Source: Eleusine coracana subsp. coracana
Lineage: Eukaryota; Streptophyta; Magnoliopsida; Poales; Poaceae
Length of the DNA: 64,000 bases
Direction of reading: 5' to 3'
NCBI GenBank assembly: GCA_032690845.1
Contig: CM064424.1
Span: 40,437,511 to 40,501,510, forward strand
Under the pieces are notes generated by a model. The model did not search any database and was not told the origin of the DNA. It worked only from the letters and a program-made list of their open reading frames with translations. Position 1 is the stretch's first letter. Every line of letters starts with the position of its first letter. Made by a program: the position numbers and the translations under genes. Below, in pieces: positions 1 through 11,435 of this stretch.

Positions 1-377
1 CTCATCCACTCGAAGTCCGTCACATCATTAATGGGTAGCAAGGCAATGGGTGTTCTAGCAACATCATGCTTGTGGTCTTCATAGAATCGAGTAAGTGCCT
101 TGAATGCAGCTACATTCCAGGTGGAAGGCAGATCAGTCCCGGTGACGCTAAGGGTCCAAGGTTCCCATGTGGGGATGACGGAGTAATTGGCGAGAACCGC
201 CACATGGATGACACATGAGGGGACTCCATGCTCCTGGAATTCCTTGCCAACATAGGTGGGAGGAATGGAGTATCCGAATCTCTGGAGAACTCTACAAAAC
301 AAGTGAATCATTCCTGTGAACTCCAGGCCATCGGTAATTTCCCAACCCTATGGTGGTTGTTCTTTATTTTCAGCCAT
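1..377 (-). pseudogene. Accessory ORF2 of RE-A (partial, N-terminal end)
   Basis: Start codon at 377 (MAEN...), matching the start at 28085 in RE-E. It reads about 125 codons to the window edge with one in-frame stop near codon 10. It shares with the RE-E copy an N-terminal module containing FGYSIPPTY and a block around YSVIPTWE. The C-terminal coiled coil seen in RE-E lies outside the window. No function known to me; it is a retrotransposon accessory ORF located between leader and gag. Confidence 0.6.
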
Positions 378-643
378 CTACAAAGAAAGTACATTGATTG
401 AGTCAATAAGTACGATTAACTTTGTTGTAACAATAATAGCTACTAAGGGTACACCCAATGCGTAGCGCCAATCCTCATAGTTTCAATACATGACTCAGAA
501 TATGTGGCCCTCGAGTTAAAAAAACATCTCACGCCTCAACCCCAAAATACAACAAGCTCGCGTGATTCGCCAAAAGTTACCTACCCAACTGATCCTGACT
601 ACCGAGACTAATCTAGTCTACCACTGTCCTCCTAGGTCCTGCT

Positions 644-1549
644 TCAAGCTAGTGCCTCGTATTCTATGTCAGACTCCTCGTCCGTATCCTCTTGCGGGTC
701 CTCCTCCTCCAGAGCTGCCGGTGGTGCAAGGGCTGCCTCAAGCTGTTGCTACTGGCCCTAGTTCTCCTGGGCCAGGGTCTCTAAATCCTTTTCCATAAGC
801 TCCATCTGGTGTTGTGCAGCCGTCAACTAATGCTACAGGTGCTCGTTGTGGTTGGTGCGCTGCTGCATAATCACGCCACATCTGTCAATCTCCTGCGCTA
901 GGGTGTCACGCTGTCCAGTCACCTCAGTAACGCGAGTCTCACTCGCCTCAAGAGTAGTGGACAGCTGCTGAATCTCTCTCTATTATGCGTTGTTTTGTGC
1001 CTGTAGGTCATTTCTCTGAACCCAAACCTGCTCGGCCTCAGCCAGTATGATACTGCTGTGGCCACTAGCCTCCTCATCCAAGTTGAGGAGGTACTCGGAG
1101 TAGTAGGACACACGGTGGTACCCTGCGTGGTACGTCGGGTAGTCGTCGCGGCGGATGCGCCTCACTTGCCTCTGCCAGACCGGGTTGGCCTGGTGCCAGA
1201 TGGGAATCATCTCAAACGGGGTCCCAAAGAGCGCTGCTGTGTGGCGCCCGCAGAAGTGGGTGAGAGCCCTGTGGGCTACTCACTCCAAGCCCTCACGGAG
1301 GCTCCTATAAGTCGTCGTGCTCTCCATACCCGCCATGTCGAGGTTACGTGGGTGTGTGGGCACGCTGATGTGCACCTCAGCAAGAGTCATGCCGTGACGA
1401 AGGACCTCATGACCCTTGTAAGAGGGCGGCTTGTCGTAGCCCAACAAGCGTAAGAGATCCCACAACAGTGTAGGAAAGCCACGGTGGTGGAGACCGGTGG
1501 TGTAGCGCCACCCGTCATGCGAAAGCTCCTCAAAACCGTGGTCACCCAT
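644..1549 (-). pseudogene. Accessory ORF1 of RE-A (coiled-coil retrotransposon protein)
   Basis: Starts with MGDHGFEELSH at 1549 and reads about 300 codons in one main frame to a TGA at 644. It has an N-terminal module (LLGYDKPPSYKG, then HISVPTHP), a middle part (WHQANPVWQR, HRVSYYSEYLLNLDEEA), a predicted coiled coil rich in Q, E and L, and an acidic tail (EEEDPQEDTDEESD). RE-A has a TGA where RE-E reads Arg (GLE-R-VAHR), while RE-E has a TAG where RE-A reads Glu (GTPF-E-MIPIW). The ancestral ORF was therefore continuous. Further stops occur in the coil. No enzyme motif is visible. Confidence 0.65.
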
Positions 1550-2493
1550 CTGGAACATAAACCCAATGTTGAGTATAATGTTCCATGAGTAACAATGCAT
1601 TTCATATATAGTGCTATGAAATACAGAAACAAAGTTTTAGTTCACATTTTCCAGCCTCAAGGGTCAATAATACGATAATGAGTTTTAAAACAAATTCTGT
1701 TTCAGATTGATAGAGGCTTGATGTTTTGGCTCTACTGGACAGAGGAAAACTGGGAAAATGGTGAAACCTATTGGAGATGAAAATAAACTTCTAGGGCTTT
1801 CCAGATTGTATTTAAACACCTAAAAATCTGAAGAATAACTTTAGTTATGAATTTTTGAAGTTGGCAGCTAAAAACAGGACAGATTCTCGTTAACCTCGAT
1901 ATTCAAAATTTTATACTTATCAGGTTTAGAAAATTTTTATTTCAGAGGTTGGTGAGCAAGGAGAGAACCAATTTTTAGTTTAGTTATAATGGGATGCATG
2001 ATGCAAAACCTTCATTTTATTAACCTATCGTTCCTCACAACACAACACCTACCTTGCCGAGGCTTAGCGGCACGAATATTTGGTGACGACCCGCACTCCA
2101 CACGTAAGTCATTCTATATGTTATACTAACGGCATTAGTGTACCTGCAGAAGATTCATTGCAGAAACAATACATCATATTCAAAAGAAACTATGAAAAGA
2201 AGCACAGTTCTACTAGTAACGATCAATGGAAAAAAGGATCGCCCCATGATAAGTCACAAGCCAACAGTGTCTCGTATCCGCCTGCGAACACAGACACCGA
2301 TATCACGTGTGTCGGTTAAGCATGCACGTACCTTCATTTGAAGAAGCCGTAGATGCAAGTAATATAAACAATCATAACCCAGGTTAGCTTTGTCACCACC
2401 CTATTATCTACTAGGGCCAATACTAACGTATCCTCACTCGTAACATCGTGGTTTTCGAAAATACAATTTATTTGTTGTATTATCATGGACCAC
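1550..2493 (-). other. Leader of RE-A between LTR/PBS and accessory ORF1
   Basis: AT-rich stretch without a convincing ORF. It is the untranslated leader on the minus strand. Part of it (about 1940-2010) matches about 30000-30070 in RE-E, including the segment TTATAATGGGATGCATGATG. The rest, 2015-2508, has no counterpart in RE-E because RE-E is deleted there. Confidence 0.6.
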
Positions 2494-2494
2494 G

Positions 2495-2506
2495 GCTCTG
2501 ATACCA
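2495..2506 (-). promoter_or_regulatory. Primer binding site of RE-A (initiator-Met tRNA type)
   Basis: The plus strand reads GCTCTGATACCA, the reverse complement of TGGTATCAGAGC, the common plant LTR-element PBS complementary to the 3' end of initiator-methionine tRNA. It lies two bases from the LTR edge at 2509. This fixes the orientation (minus) and identifies 2509-6375 as the 5' LTR. Confidence 0.85.
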
Positions 2507-2508
2507 GC

Positions 2509-5500
2509 TGTGGCGCCCCTTCCCGGTGGATCAAGGTTTCGACAGAGTTGATAACGCAGACACTTGATAATGCAACATTGCTTCAAATTTAAGTTGAATA
2601 TTACATCAATAAGTCCTCAGAGTGCAGCGGAATATTACAAGTTCTTAATGTTTTTGAAAACACAGTGGAAGCGATTAACGATAAGGAGCTACGAGCTCGA
2701 CGATACAGCATAGCAATGATTCCTGCCCCAAGAATCATCACTCTAGCATCACACATCAATACTGCGGCGACGAGTCGGACTCCCAATGGGTAGTCCAACC
2801 CTCAGGGACTTGCATGTCCCAGGGCAGCACATTCTCAGGCAACTCTACCTCTTCATTACCTGAAAACAATAGTGGCACAAAGCCTGAGTACTAATCACTC
2901 AGCAAGACTTACCCGTCGGACTTCTAAGTATGCAATGGCTCTATTTGGTGGCTTGTTGGAAAAGACTCGTACTAAGCAACCTATTAGTTCTATCAGGTTT
3001 TATTCATCAAGTTAATTGGGTATAGCAGAATGTAACTTTAGTTGCAACAACAAGATAATGAAACAATACATAAGTAAGTACAACATAGGAGCCATAAGAG
3101 TATTGTCAACAATAAGCATCATAATCAATTCCCAAGTACCATGTGCAACTACGTGACGACTCAGTGACCATGTGGTACTCATTATTGCGAGGGACAACAA
3201 TTGCAATTGATTTTTCACGAGCTGGGATACCCCGAGATACATGACACATACGCACCAATTAAGGTCGTATATGGCAACCTTTCGCAAGGATGAAAAACAA
3301 CTTGGTCCGGATCCATTCTCAGCGAGTGGGCATGTCGTCCTCCCATTAGTACTTCACGGTATGAACCGCCCACTCCAGTAGGTGAAGGGTCAACGACCAC
3401 TGTACTAGGTACCGTCCTCATTTCCGCGTCAATGCTACATCGGTTTACTAGTGCCCATAGACTAGCATGCATTCGGTACTGTTCAATACTTGACCAAGGG
3501 GCCGATCATGGACTGGTCCTAAGTTCGACAAGGAAGGGCTACCGCAGTCAACACCCATGTATTGCTGCAAACATACACATGCATCTTCCCTGCCCGGTCA
3601 TAACATCAAAATAAACTTCTTTTATAGATCCCGTTCTAGTGGTCAAGCTCATTTCTTAGTAATAATAATGCCTAACGAGCCTATTCATTACTAAGCTTAG
3701 CATAACAGTACCGATACTACCAAAGTTCTAATGACAGTGGTATAGGTCATTTGGGTCTCATGCAAGGTGGGTTCCAATCAACTCCTATGACCTAATGCAA
3801 CAATAATCACAGACACTAGTAATATTGAAAACTAGTAACTTTATAAAATGGCGAATAAAAATCGGGGCTTGCCTGGATTGACACTAGTGTTAGCGACTTC
3901 AACCTATTGTTCTTGAGACTCAGTCTCCTTCTGATCCTCTTCGGGCTCCTGTATTGTCATAACACCATTATATGTAATGATATGATACATGCAAGCACAT
4001 TGTGTTTTGATGTCGATAATTTATTATTATGTTCTCAAAGCAATATGCTTGAATGTTCTCGAAGCCATATGCTTCAATGAAAAAAATTAGAGTTTCAACA
4101 TTTTATGTGTGTTAATCATTTATATAGGGTTGTTATAGTCTTTTAGAATAATTAAGCAATTAAAATAGTAACCAATCAATTCTGGACTTGAGTGATTTAT
4201 CATGAACAGGGACATAGATGAATTGCATTTTTACCAATTTACAGCCTCTGGATATAATCACTCTAATTACTAGCATTTATTAAAGTAAAATAGTGGTAAG
4301 AGCCATTAATCAAATTTAATTAAGTAAATTTAGGTTTCTGGACTTGTGTAATTTATTGAGCACAGAGACTTGTGCGAGTGATTTTTGTGCCAAGTGGCAG
4401 GGGCCAATTAATTATAAAATAATTACTAGAATTAATTTAAGTAAACACACTAATTAAATTCCAAAGCCTAAAATAATTCATATTTTGCCAAACCAAAATT
4501 TGCGGTGGTAGATAATCATAGTTTCATTAAGCATGCCAAAAATCAAGATTTAATTCCATTCCTAAAATTTCTGATGAATTAATTTGTTTTTTCACAATTT
4601 AATGAATTAACAAAAATACATGAACAGAGGCTATGATTTATCATTTTACTAAAATAGAGCTATTCAAGATGAACCTAACAAATTTTGTTTGGCCTTCATT
4701 GGAGTTAAATTCGATTTACTAGGAGTTTTCAAAGTTTTATGGATTTTCTGGAATTTTCCTAGGTATTTCTGGTTTTAACTAATGACACGTCGGTGCCATG
4801 TGGCAACCACGTCAGCGCCACGTGGGTTCCAGCTCAGCTGCCAGGAGGATGCCAGTCAGCCCGTCGAAGCTGGGCGGCGCGCAGCCGGAGAGCTCACTGC
4901 CGTCGGCTGCGCGGGGCGAAAGCTCGTCGTGGAGGCAAAAAGATGACGCGCACGTCTGGGTGGACAGCAGGGTGGGGTTCGCGAGGATAGAATCTCACCG
5001 AAAGAGGTCAGCAATGAGAGGCGGCGGAAAATGAAGTTCGGCGAGGTCACGGGAGCGGTACAGGGCACCAACTCGGTCGCTGTCGACTCGTAGAGCTTCA
5101 GTGGTTGAAGGCGAACGGCGGCGTTGATGATGTCGTCAAGGAAACAGGCCGGAGCTGTGAGCTCGTCGGCAAGGTGGCTCGGTCAGGGCAGAGCAGAGAA
5201 GATGGTCGGGGAAGAATTGAGTTTGCCGACGATCTCGTGCAAGAAAAACAGAGCAAACGGGTCAGGCGTGTTCGACGGGGAGTTGCGCACGAAGGAGAAG
5301 AGAAATGAGGAAGGGTGGCTCACCAAAGGCCGCGAATTTGAGGCAGCAGTAGAGGGGGTCGCCGAAGGGGTTCACCTCGGTTTTCCTTTTGATTCAACCA
5401 ATGTGCGAGGGAAATCGGCCAGGCCGGGGCATGGGAAGGTGTAAGAGGGTGAGGAGCGGTGATGGGGTTTTGCTCACGTGGGGGAAACCAGTGGAACGGC

Positions 5501-6375
5501 AACGGCCGAGCTCGAGCTTTGGCTCTGCTCAACAATGGCAGAATGGGGAGGGAGAGGGGAAATGGGAGAGAGGAGAGAGCAGAGAGCGAGAGCATGAGCG
5601 TACTGCGCTTGTGAGCTCGCAGTGCGGTTTGAGGTTGCGCAGGGGGTTGGGGTGGTTGGGGAAGTGAGAGCGGCGAGGGAAGAAGGAATTGAAGGGCAGT
5701 CGGGTCGTTCGGTGGCGTGCAGAGAGGAGAAGAGGGGGCTGTTGGGCGGCTCTATAGCAGAGAGGACAGGGCGGGAGAGCAGAGGGGTGCAGGTGCGCTG
5801 TAGCGGCTCCGAGTCCTGGGGTGGAGTGATGGCAGGCCGAGTCGTGCGCCAGCGGTGGAGCTCAGCTCCTGCTACGCCTACGGGAGGAGAGGGAAAGAGA
5901 TTTTGCTCTGAGCCCCCTGAACTTTTGAGATACTTGCAAATAAGTCCTTGGTCAAAGGTAAATCCAAAACAATTAGCTAGGGGGCTCCAATTAAATTGGG
6001 ATTTTGCACAGTAGTACTCTGTGATATTCCTGGTGCTCTAGTGGGATCCAAATGGTCAGGAAATTTATAATTATTTTATAATTAAATCTCCAATGTGAAA
6101 GGTTTTTATACTTTAATTAATTAATTGGGCATTTTTACATATGGTAAAATGCTCAATAAATTCATAAAATTCTATTTTAATATTACTAATCTGATTATGA
6201 ATTTATTTGACATATGTTATATAATAAATTTTTATTTTGCTCACAATTTTGGTTGTAGGGTTTTGAATTGCCTAGAGTTAAATTAATAGGTAGGCACTAT
6301 CATCTTATGTCGTCATTTCCATGATTTGTGCTCCTTATTTTATCTATGTTAAGGTGGGACACCTGGGGTGTCACA
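2509..6375 (-). repeat. 5' LTR of RE-A, 3.87 kb
   Basis: Bounded on the plus strand by TGTGGCGCCCC and GGGGTGTCACA (TG...CA), directly next to the PBS. It is homologous to the RE-E LTRs at 19161-21791 and 30093-32028, which are both internally shortened. The core (about 4790-5900) is strikingly GC-rich between AT-rich arms and yields spurious ORFs on both strands. A local GC island like this could be the transcription start and 5' leader region. I found no TATA box I would commit to. Confidence 0.85.
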
Positions 6376-6788
6376 GCGGTTAAGCCTAATAAGGAGATTA
6401 GGCTCTGATACCAATTGAAAGTTGCCTAGAGGGGGGTGAACAGGCAATCTCAAAATTTGACCTAAAATCAAACTTAAATGCGGATTAAACAGAGAACAAT
6501 GGAACTTCCATCGTTCTTTGATGGAACTTCCGTGGTGATGGAAGTTCTTGCACAATAACTAAGGTTCCTTTATTTGGAGGTGAAAACACAATGAAATACG
6601 GAATTTAAGGGGTTAGAGATACAATACTTGATAGAAGCGAAGCTAGCATGAGGTATAGCACAAGTCCTACAATAAGTAGCTAACAACACAATGCACAAGA
6701 TAATCGAGCACAATATATATAGAGAACAACACAAGCACAAAAGGAAAAGCGGGAAGGCAAAGAGAAAGACACAAGAATATTTACCGAG
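6376..6788 (-). mobile_element. RE-C: fragment of a second LTR retrotransposon (PBS plus partial 5' LTR), copia/SIRE-like
   Basis: Directly after RE-A's LTR comes about 40 bp ending in another GCTCTGATACCA (6404-6415), then an LTR-like start TGAAAGTTGCCTAG at 6417 followed by a run of Gs. This resembles LTR starts of SIRE/Maximus-type copia elements as I remember them. The similarity fades near 6788, where RE-B begins. The lineage call is from memory of LTR ends; the PBS-LTR arrangement is seen directly. The fragment holds no coding sequence. Confidence 0.55.
6404..6415 (-). promoter_or_regulatory. Primer binding site of RE-C (initiator-Met tRNA type)
   Basis: Second plus-strand GCTCTGATACCA, one base from the LTR-like start at 6417. 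It lies only about 30 bp beyond the outer end of RE-A's LTR, so RE-A inserted into, or was joined to, the leader of RE-C. Confidence 0.75.
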
Positions 6789-8688
6789 GCTGAAGGCATT
6801 GACGGAATTACCATCGCCAAAAGCTTCGTAGTACGCAGAGTACAGCCCCTGATGCTTCAGAGTCACCTGGCATGGAACTATGTTAATAATGACAAAACCA
6901 GGGAGGTGCCCGATCCGCCGAATGGTGAATTTCGTAAGAAACACCTATCGAAAATGTTTGAACGGGATATCCTTCAGGATGACTCGCTGATCAGGAAGGC
7001 GTATAACAAGGGCACTATGTGAGCCCGAGTAAGCCTCAGTCTGCTTTGAGCAATCCCTTATTTTCTTGTCTTGAGGTCCTGCTTGATATTTTGATTCTTG
7101 TGTAGGTTCTGGATACTTATATATCCCATCCTCCGTTCCCTCCGACCGATACCGAGGGACCAGATTATGTCGAGAAGCCGCAGCAGACCGGCACTGGAGG
7201 CTCAAGCTCTTCTGTAGGCGCTCGTGTTGATCCAGTTGTCACCCTGCCTCTCCCCAGTCGACTAGTGAAGCAGACTGTTGGGCACCGACGGCAATATATT
7301 GGGGATCAAGGTGATGATGAAGAATTGCCATCTACTGATGTCGGTCAACCCACCCCTACTCCCCCCGATCGACCTTCAAGCCAGTCGGAGCCCCCAAGCC
7401 AATCTTAGAGTGATGCTGGGGTGGTGGATCAGACCGACAAGGTAAGAAAATCTGCCCAGAAGAGGAAAGAGACTGATTCTCAGTTGACTTCTTCGAAGAA
7501 GAGGTTGTGCCGAATCAAGCTCAAGAAGGCTCCCAAGTTAATCCTTCAACCTTATACTCCTTGTCTCTTATTACCATTCGTAACACATTTTAATCTCTTC
7601 CATCTTTGTTTTGACAGTAGTCGGATGAGTGATTCTCAGAGTCCGAAGCCACTCGGTCAAGGCCTCCTCCTCGTCCGACTGATCTGCCCAAGTCGGTTGG
7701 CAAGTCATCAAACACACCGACCGAGGTGGATAAGCCATCTGACAAGGCAATTCCTGACTCCATTCCGGCGCCTGCACCCCAACCTGCTCCAGCCGTCGTC
7801 CCTTCACCTCTTGACAAAGGTAAGGCAACATTGTCTGCAGATGTTCTCGATCGGCCCGAAGTGGAGGACGTGGAAATTATGCACCTACATCGAGAATCTA
7901 GTAAGGTACTTCAATACTCGGCTTTTGCTTTGTCTCAATCTTATCTCTATGCTTAACCCCTTTTTGTATACAGAAAATGTATGCTCTCGTAGAGAGGAAA
8001 CAGGCTAGGGTGGAATACCTTGAAGCCAAAACTTTTGGTATGTCCTAAACTCTACGGTCTTCATGTCTTTAAGTTTAAGACTGACACATTGCTAGTGTTA
8101 TGCTAGTCACCGGTCAGCAGCTTGTCAAAGCACAAAAGGAAATTGAAAAGTTGCAGACCGACCAAAGAGAGACGACCAAGGCCTTAGACCAAGGCCATGT
8201 AGATATAGCTGGTAAGATCACTCACCATCTGTGTTTAAATAATCAACTAATCACTCTAATGCTAAAAGTTCAAATATTTGTCTTTAGCTCGTGATCAGAA
8301 GATTGCTGATCTAGAGAAGTTGACTTCCAATCAGCAAAGGTTTGTTAACGCATTGAATGCCGAGAAGGAAAACCTCTCCAAATCGGTCGAGGACCAGAAG
8401 GCCGAGATCACTCGGCTGCAGAAGGAGCAGAAGGAAGCTAATGCTAAGAAAGAGGAGGCCAAGAGCACATCCAAATCTTGGTCTCCTGCTCTGCCATTGG
8501 ACAAGATCAAGGAGGGCTTTAACCCAGACTTGACCGACGAGCAATGCCAGCTGCTTTTGGATTCCATGCTGGAAACTTCCCGAGCCTTGGTCGACAACAT
8601 AGAGATCAATCCAACCGTGCCTACTCCTCCAGCAACTCCTGAAGTTGAGCTCCAAGCTGAATCTTCCTCTCCTTCAGAGGAGCTGTAA
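6789..8688 (+). CDS. Antisense ORF of RE-B (spliced coiled-coil protein), 5' end missing
   Basis: Plus strand, opposite to RE-B gag-pol. About 6793-7020 encodes RVQPLML...HLAWNY, typical of the extra ORF of Tat elements. A Ser/Thr/Pro-rich segment follows (about 7105-7440), then several short exons. Canonical GT-AG introns restore frame: acceptor before 7974 (TATACAG), donor at 8036 and acceptor ending about 8107, donor at 8212 and acceptor ending at 8287. The last two thirds form a long coiled coil (KEIEKLQTDQRE, QKIADLEKLTSN) ending in a Pro/Ser tail and a TAA at 8686. One TAG occurs near 7407. Function unknown; the role of these ORFs is not established. Confidence 0.6.
8288..8688 (+). CDS. 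Terminal exon of the RE-B antisense ORF
   Basis: Opens after the acceptor TCTTTAG and encodes about 133 residues with no stop before 8686. The first part is coiled coil (QKIADLEKLTSN, EITRLQKEQKEANAKKEEAK). The second part (LPLDKIKEGFNPDLTDEQCQ) looks globular and helical. The end is proline- and serine-rich. It is the cleanest exon of this ORF. Confidence 0.6.
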
Positions 8689-9285
8689 ATCCTGCAATGC
8701 TAGAGAACTTTAGTAATATTTATGTAATGAAACAATATTACCTGTATGTAAATTAGTTTCATGCTTATCATCTTTTAAAAGATTGATAAAAATATCATAA
8801 GTATGTTTCTGTCATTGAGAAACTCAAACTGTATCGGTCTGCCTTAACATATTAGGTTGTGACTCGTAACCGTGTAACGAGCGAAGTCGACCAATCGACA
8901 CAGACCTCTCGCACTTTGGCTCTAGGTTTAGTGTAGTGGTAGTCTAATGTGTAGTATAAAGTGTGTAACCATAATGTATAGACGTTAGACCAAGAAAATG
9001 AAGACCGTATTCAAAGCGAAGAAATCAGTCGGAGAATAGTCCAAAACCAAAATGAGGTTAGACTGAGGTGGGACATTATAACTAGCTCCCTAGCTCGATT
9101 GTTTAATAAAATGAATTAAGGAATTGAGACAATATAGAAGGAAAATCATCAAAAAAATCTTTCATCAAAAAGACCAAAGTTTTATTTAGAAATAATGTAT
9201 AAATATACAAAAGAATACTAAGTATAGAAACGACCTGATTTATGTTCCAGGAATTTGGTATATCATCGCCGTCTTCATACATCAG
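8689..9285. other. Non-coding spacer between antisense ORF and integrase of RE-B
   Basis: No ORF and no recognised motif. It contains the 3' flank of the antisense ORF (TTTATGTAATGAAACAATATT could include a polyadenylation region) and the end of pol on the minus strand. Spacers of this kind are normal in Tat elements. Confidence 0.5.
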
Positions 9286-10352
9286 TCAGTAAGCCCCCAG
9301 GCGAGTGACTTCCTTTACCACATATGGTCCTTCCCACTTTGGAGAAAGCTTATGCTGGTTCTTGGTTGACTGCACTCGGCGAAGCACTAAATCTCCAACT
9401 TGGAAGTGGTGATTACGCATATTTTTATAATAATACCAACGCAAGCCTTGCTGGTAAAGTGCCGACCAAAACAGAGCGCGATCATGCAACTCCTTTGCTG
9501 CAATCAAATCGATCTCTTAGTTTTCCTCAGAAAGTTGTTCATCATACGCCTGAACCCGTGCCGAAACAAGGCTAACCTCGGTCGACAGCATAGCCTCTAA
9601 GCATAGACCAATGAGAAAGGTGACAGACCAGTTGTCCGACTGGTGTTTGTGCGAAGCCCCCAAAGAACTGAAGGCAATTCTTTGACCCACCGACCGGCAT
9701 AAGGCTTAAGCCTGTCGAATATCCACGGTTTCAATCCTTGAAGAATCATACCATTGGCCCGTTCGACCTGCCCATTGCTTTGCAGATGAGCCACTGATGC
9801 AAAGTGGATTTTTATTCCCATCTCATCAGCAAAGTCACGAAACTCCACTGATGTGAATTGAGTGCCATTATCGGTGATGGTATCATGAGGAACCCCAAAC
9901 CGAGTGAAGATATCCTTGACAAACTCGATTGCCATCTTCGATATAATATTGTCGACCAGCTTTGCTACAATCCACTTGGTGAATTTATCAATAGCAACAA
10001 ACAGATAAGTGAACCCGCCTGGCGCTTTCTTGAAAGGATCGACAATATCGAGCCCCTAGATAGCAAAGGGCCAAGTCAAAGGTATCATCTGAAGTTGATG
10101 TGAAGGCACATGCGTCTGTTGAGCAAAGAATTGACAACCTTCACACTTCCGAATGACCTGGTGTGCATCTTCGACCGCCGTGGGCCAATAAAACCCTTGC
10201 CGGAAAGCTTTGCCGACCAAAGTCTTGGAAGCAGCATGATTGCCACATATCCCGGAGTGAATTTCTTCTACCAACTTTTGGCCTTCTGGTATCGAGATGC
10301 ATCTCATCAAGATGTTTGAACCTCCTCTTTTATAGAGTTGGTCTCCCACCAA
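9286..10352 (-). pseudogene. Integrase region of RE-B pol
   Basis: Minus strand from 10352. The H2C2 zinc-binding segment (HSGICGNH ... CEGCQFF) is followed after one in-frame stop by the rve core: GLDIVDPF holds the first catalytic Asp, ITDNGTQF the second, NGQVERANG the Glu. The C-terminal GPY-like part reads KLSPKWEGPYVVKEV near 9310. There is a second stop near 9508. Integrase inserts element cDNA into the genome. DDE residues are present but the frame is broken, so it is inactive as it stands. Confidence 0.85.
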
Positions 10353-10616
10353 CAGATATCCTCGTCATCGGGTCTCTAACCTCCATTGCTCATTAGGATC
10401 CGAAGGCAGCGTTCCCTTGTCCAAATATTGGATGAGTGGGTCGAGCTAATCTGTCTCCATATGATCATCACCAACAAGATTAGTGACAACACTCATTAGT
10501 ACATCACACCGAGGAGAAATCATGGGGGAATCCAGAGTGTGTAAGAAAACACCTGGCGGGACCATAGACCGGGATGATCCCATCTTAGCCAATTCATCGG
10601 CCGCTTGGTTATTGTC

Positions 10617-10943
10617 TCAAAGAAGATGTGTGAACTTCAATCCATCGAATTTTTCTTCGAGCTTCCTTACTTCTTCACAGTAAGCACTCATATTATCATC
10701 CACACAGTTCCAATCCTTAGTGACCTGATTAATGACCAAAGCCGAGTCACCAAAGACGTCAAGGCGCTTGATGCCGAGTGAGGCGGCAATGCGCAGACTA
10801 TGTAGAAGGGCTTCATACTCTGTAGCATTATTGGACGTGCGAAACATCACCTGAAGGACATATGGAAGCTTCTCTCTAGTGGGTGAGATAAACACAACTC
10901 CTGCACCAGCTCCTTGTAATTGAAGAGATCCATCGAAGTACAT
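10617..10943 (-). pseudogene. Second RNase H domain of RE-B pol (Tat-type)
   Basis: Reads MYFDGSLQLQGAGAGVV with the first acidic residue in FDGS, ATEYEALLHSL for the Glu, and VFGDSALVINQ for the next Asp. This is the archaeal-like RNase H that Tat-lineage elements carry in addition to the ordinary retroelement RNase H (10947-11435). It would degrade the RNA strand of RNA:DNA hybrids. It ends in a frame break before the integrase part. Confidence 0.8.
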
Positions 10944-10946
10944 TTT

Positions 10947-11435
10947 TCAATACTCGATATTTTGTGTAGTAGGCGGGTTTTGAATCTCTGTCCACTCGGC
11001 AACGAAATCAGCTAACGCTTGTCCCTTTATAGCCGACCGAGGCACGAACGTAATGGTATATTGACCAAGTTCGATTGCCCACTTGGCAATTTTTTCTTTA
11101 GCTTCTCGATTGTGCAGCACTATTCCGAGTGCAAAGGAGGTCAAGACTTCAATTGGTTGAGCTTGAAAATAATGCTTCAACTTCCTGGAGGTGATCAACA
11201 ATGCATACAACAACTTCAAGATCTGTTGATACCTAGTCTTAGAGGCTCCAAGGACCTCACTCACAAAGTAGACCGGGTGTTGCACTTTTTGTATATGTCC
11301 CTCTTCTTCTCGGTCGACTGTTAAAACAGTACTTACAACATGAGTTGTGGCCAATATGTAAACTTGAAGTTTTTCTCCTGGCTCCGGAGGCACCAATACT
11401 GGAATGCTGCTGAGGTAAACCTTCAACTCGTCCAA
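10947..11435 (-). pseudogene. RT connection / first RNase H-like domain of RE-B pol
   Basis: Continues from the RT thumb (DELKVYLSSIPVL) into a degenerate RNase H-like fold (LQVYILATTHVVSTVL, HPVYFVSEVL, LKLLYALLITSRKLKHYF), ending in ALADFVAEWTE. This is the classical gypsy position for RNase H. In Tat elements this copy is usually catalytically decayed, and no clear acidic triad is visible here either. Confidence 0.75.

Larger units (their letters stand above)
1..6375 (-). mobile_element. RE-A: Ty3/gypsy LTR retrotransposon, left-truncated by the window
   Basis: Minus-strand element of the same family as RE-E (19161-32028). The right 6.4 kb is visible: part of accessory ORF2 (1-377), accessory ORF1 (644-1549), a leader (1550-2494), a PBS and a complete 5' LTR (2509-6375). 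Window position 1 aligns with about 27712 in RE-E, so gag-pol would lie left of the window. RE-A keeps the PBS and full LTR that RE-E has lost, so it is the better template for the family. Its target duplication cannot be tested because the other end is outside the window. Confidence 0.85.

Noticed and set aside
2494..2508. tRNA gene or tRNA fragment
   Set aside because: Only 12 bases match the 3' end of initiator-Met tRNA; it is a retrotransposon PBS. No complete tRNA or rRNA gene was seen anywhere in the window.
4793..6014. Several overlapping ORFs of 65-130 codons on both strands
   Set aside because: They lie in the GC-rich core of the RE-A LTR, have low-complexity Arg/Gly/Ser-rich translations and no domain. 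The homologous regions in RE-E do not keep the frames.
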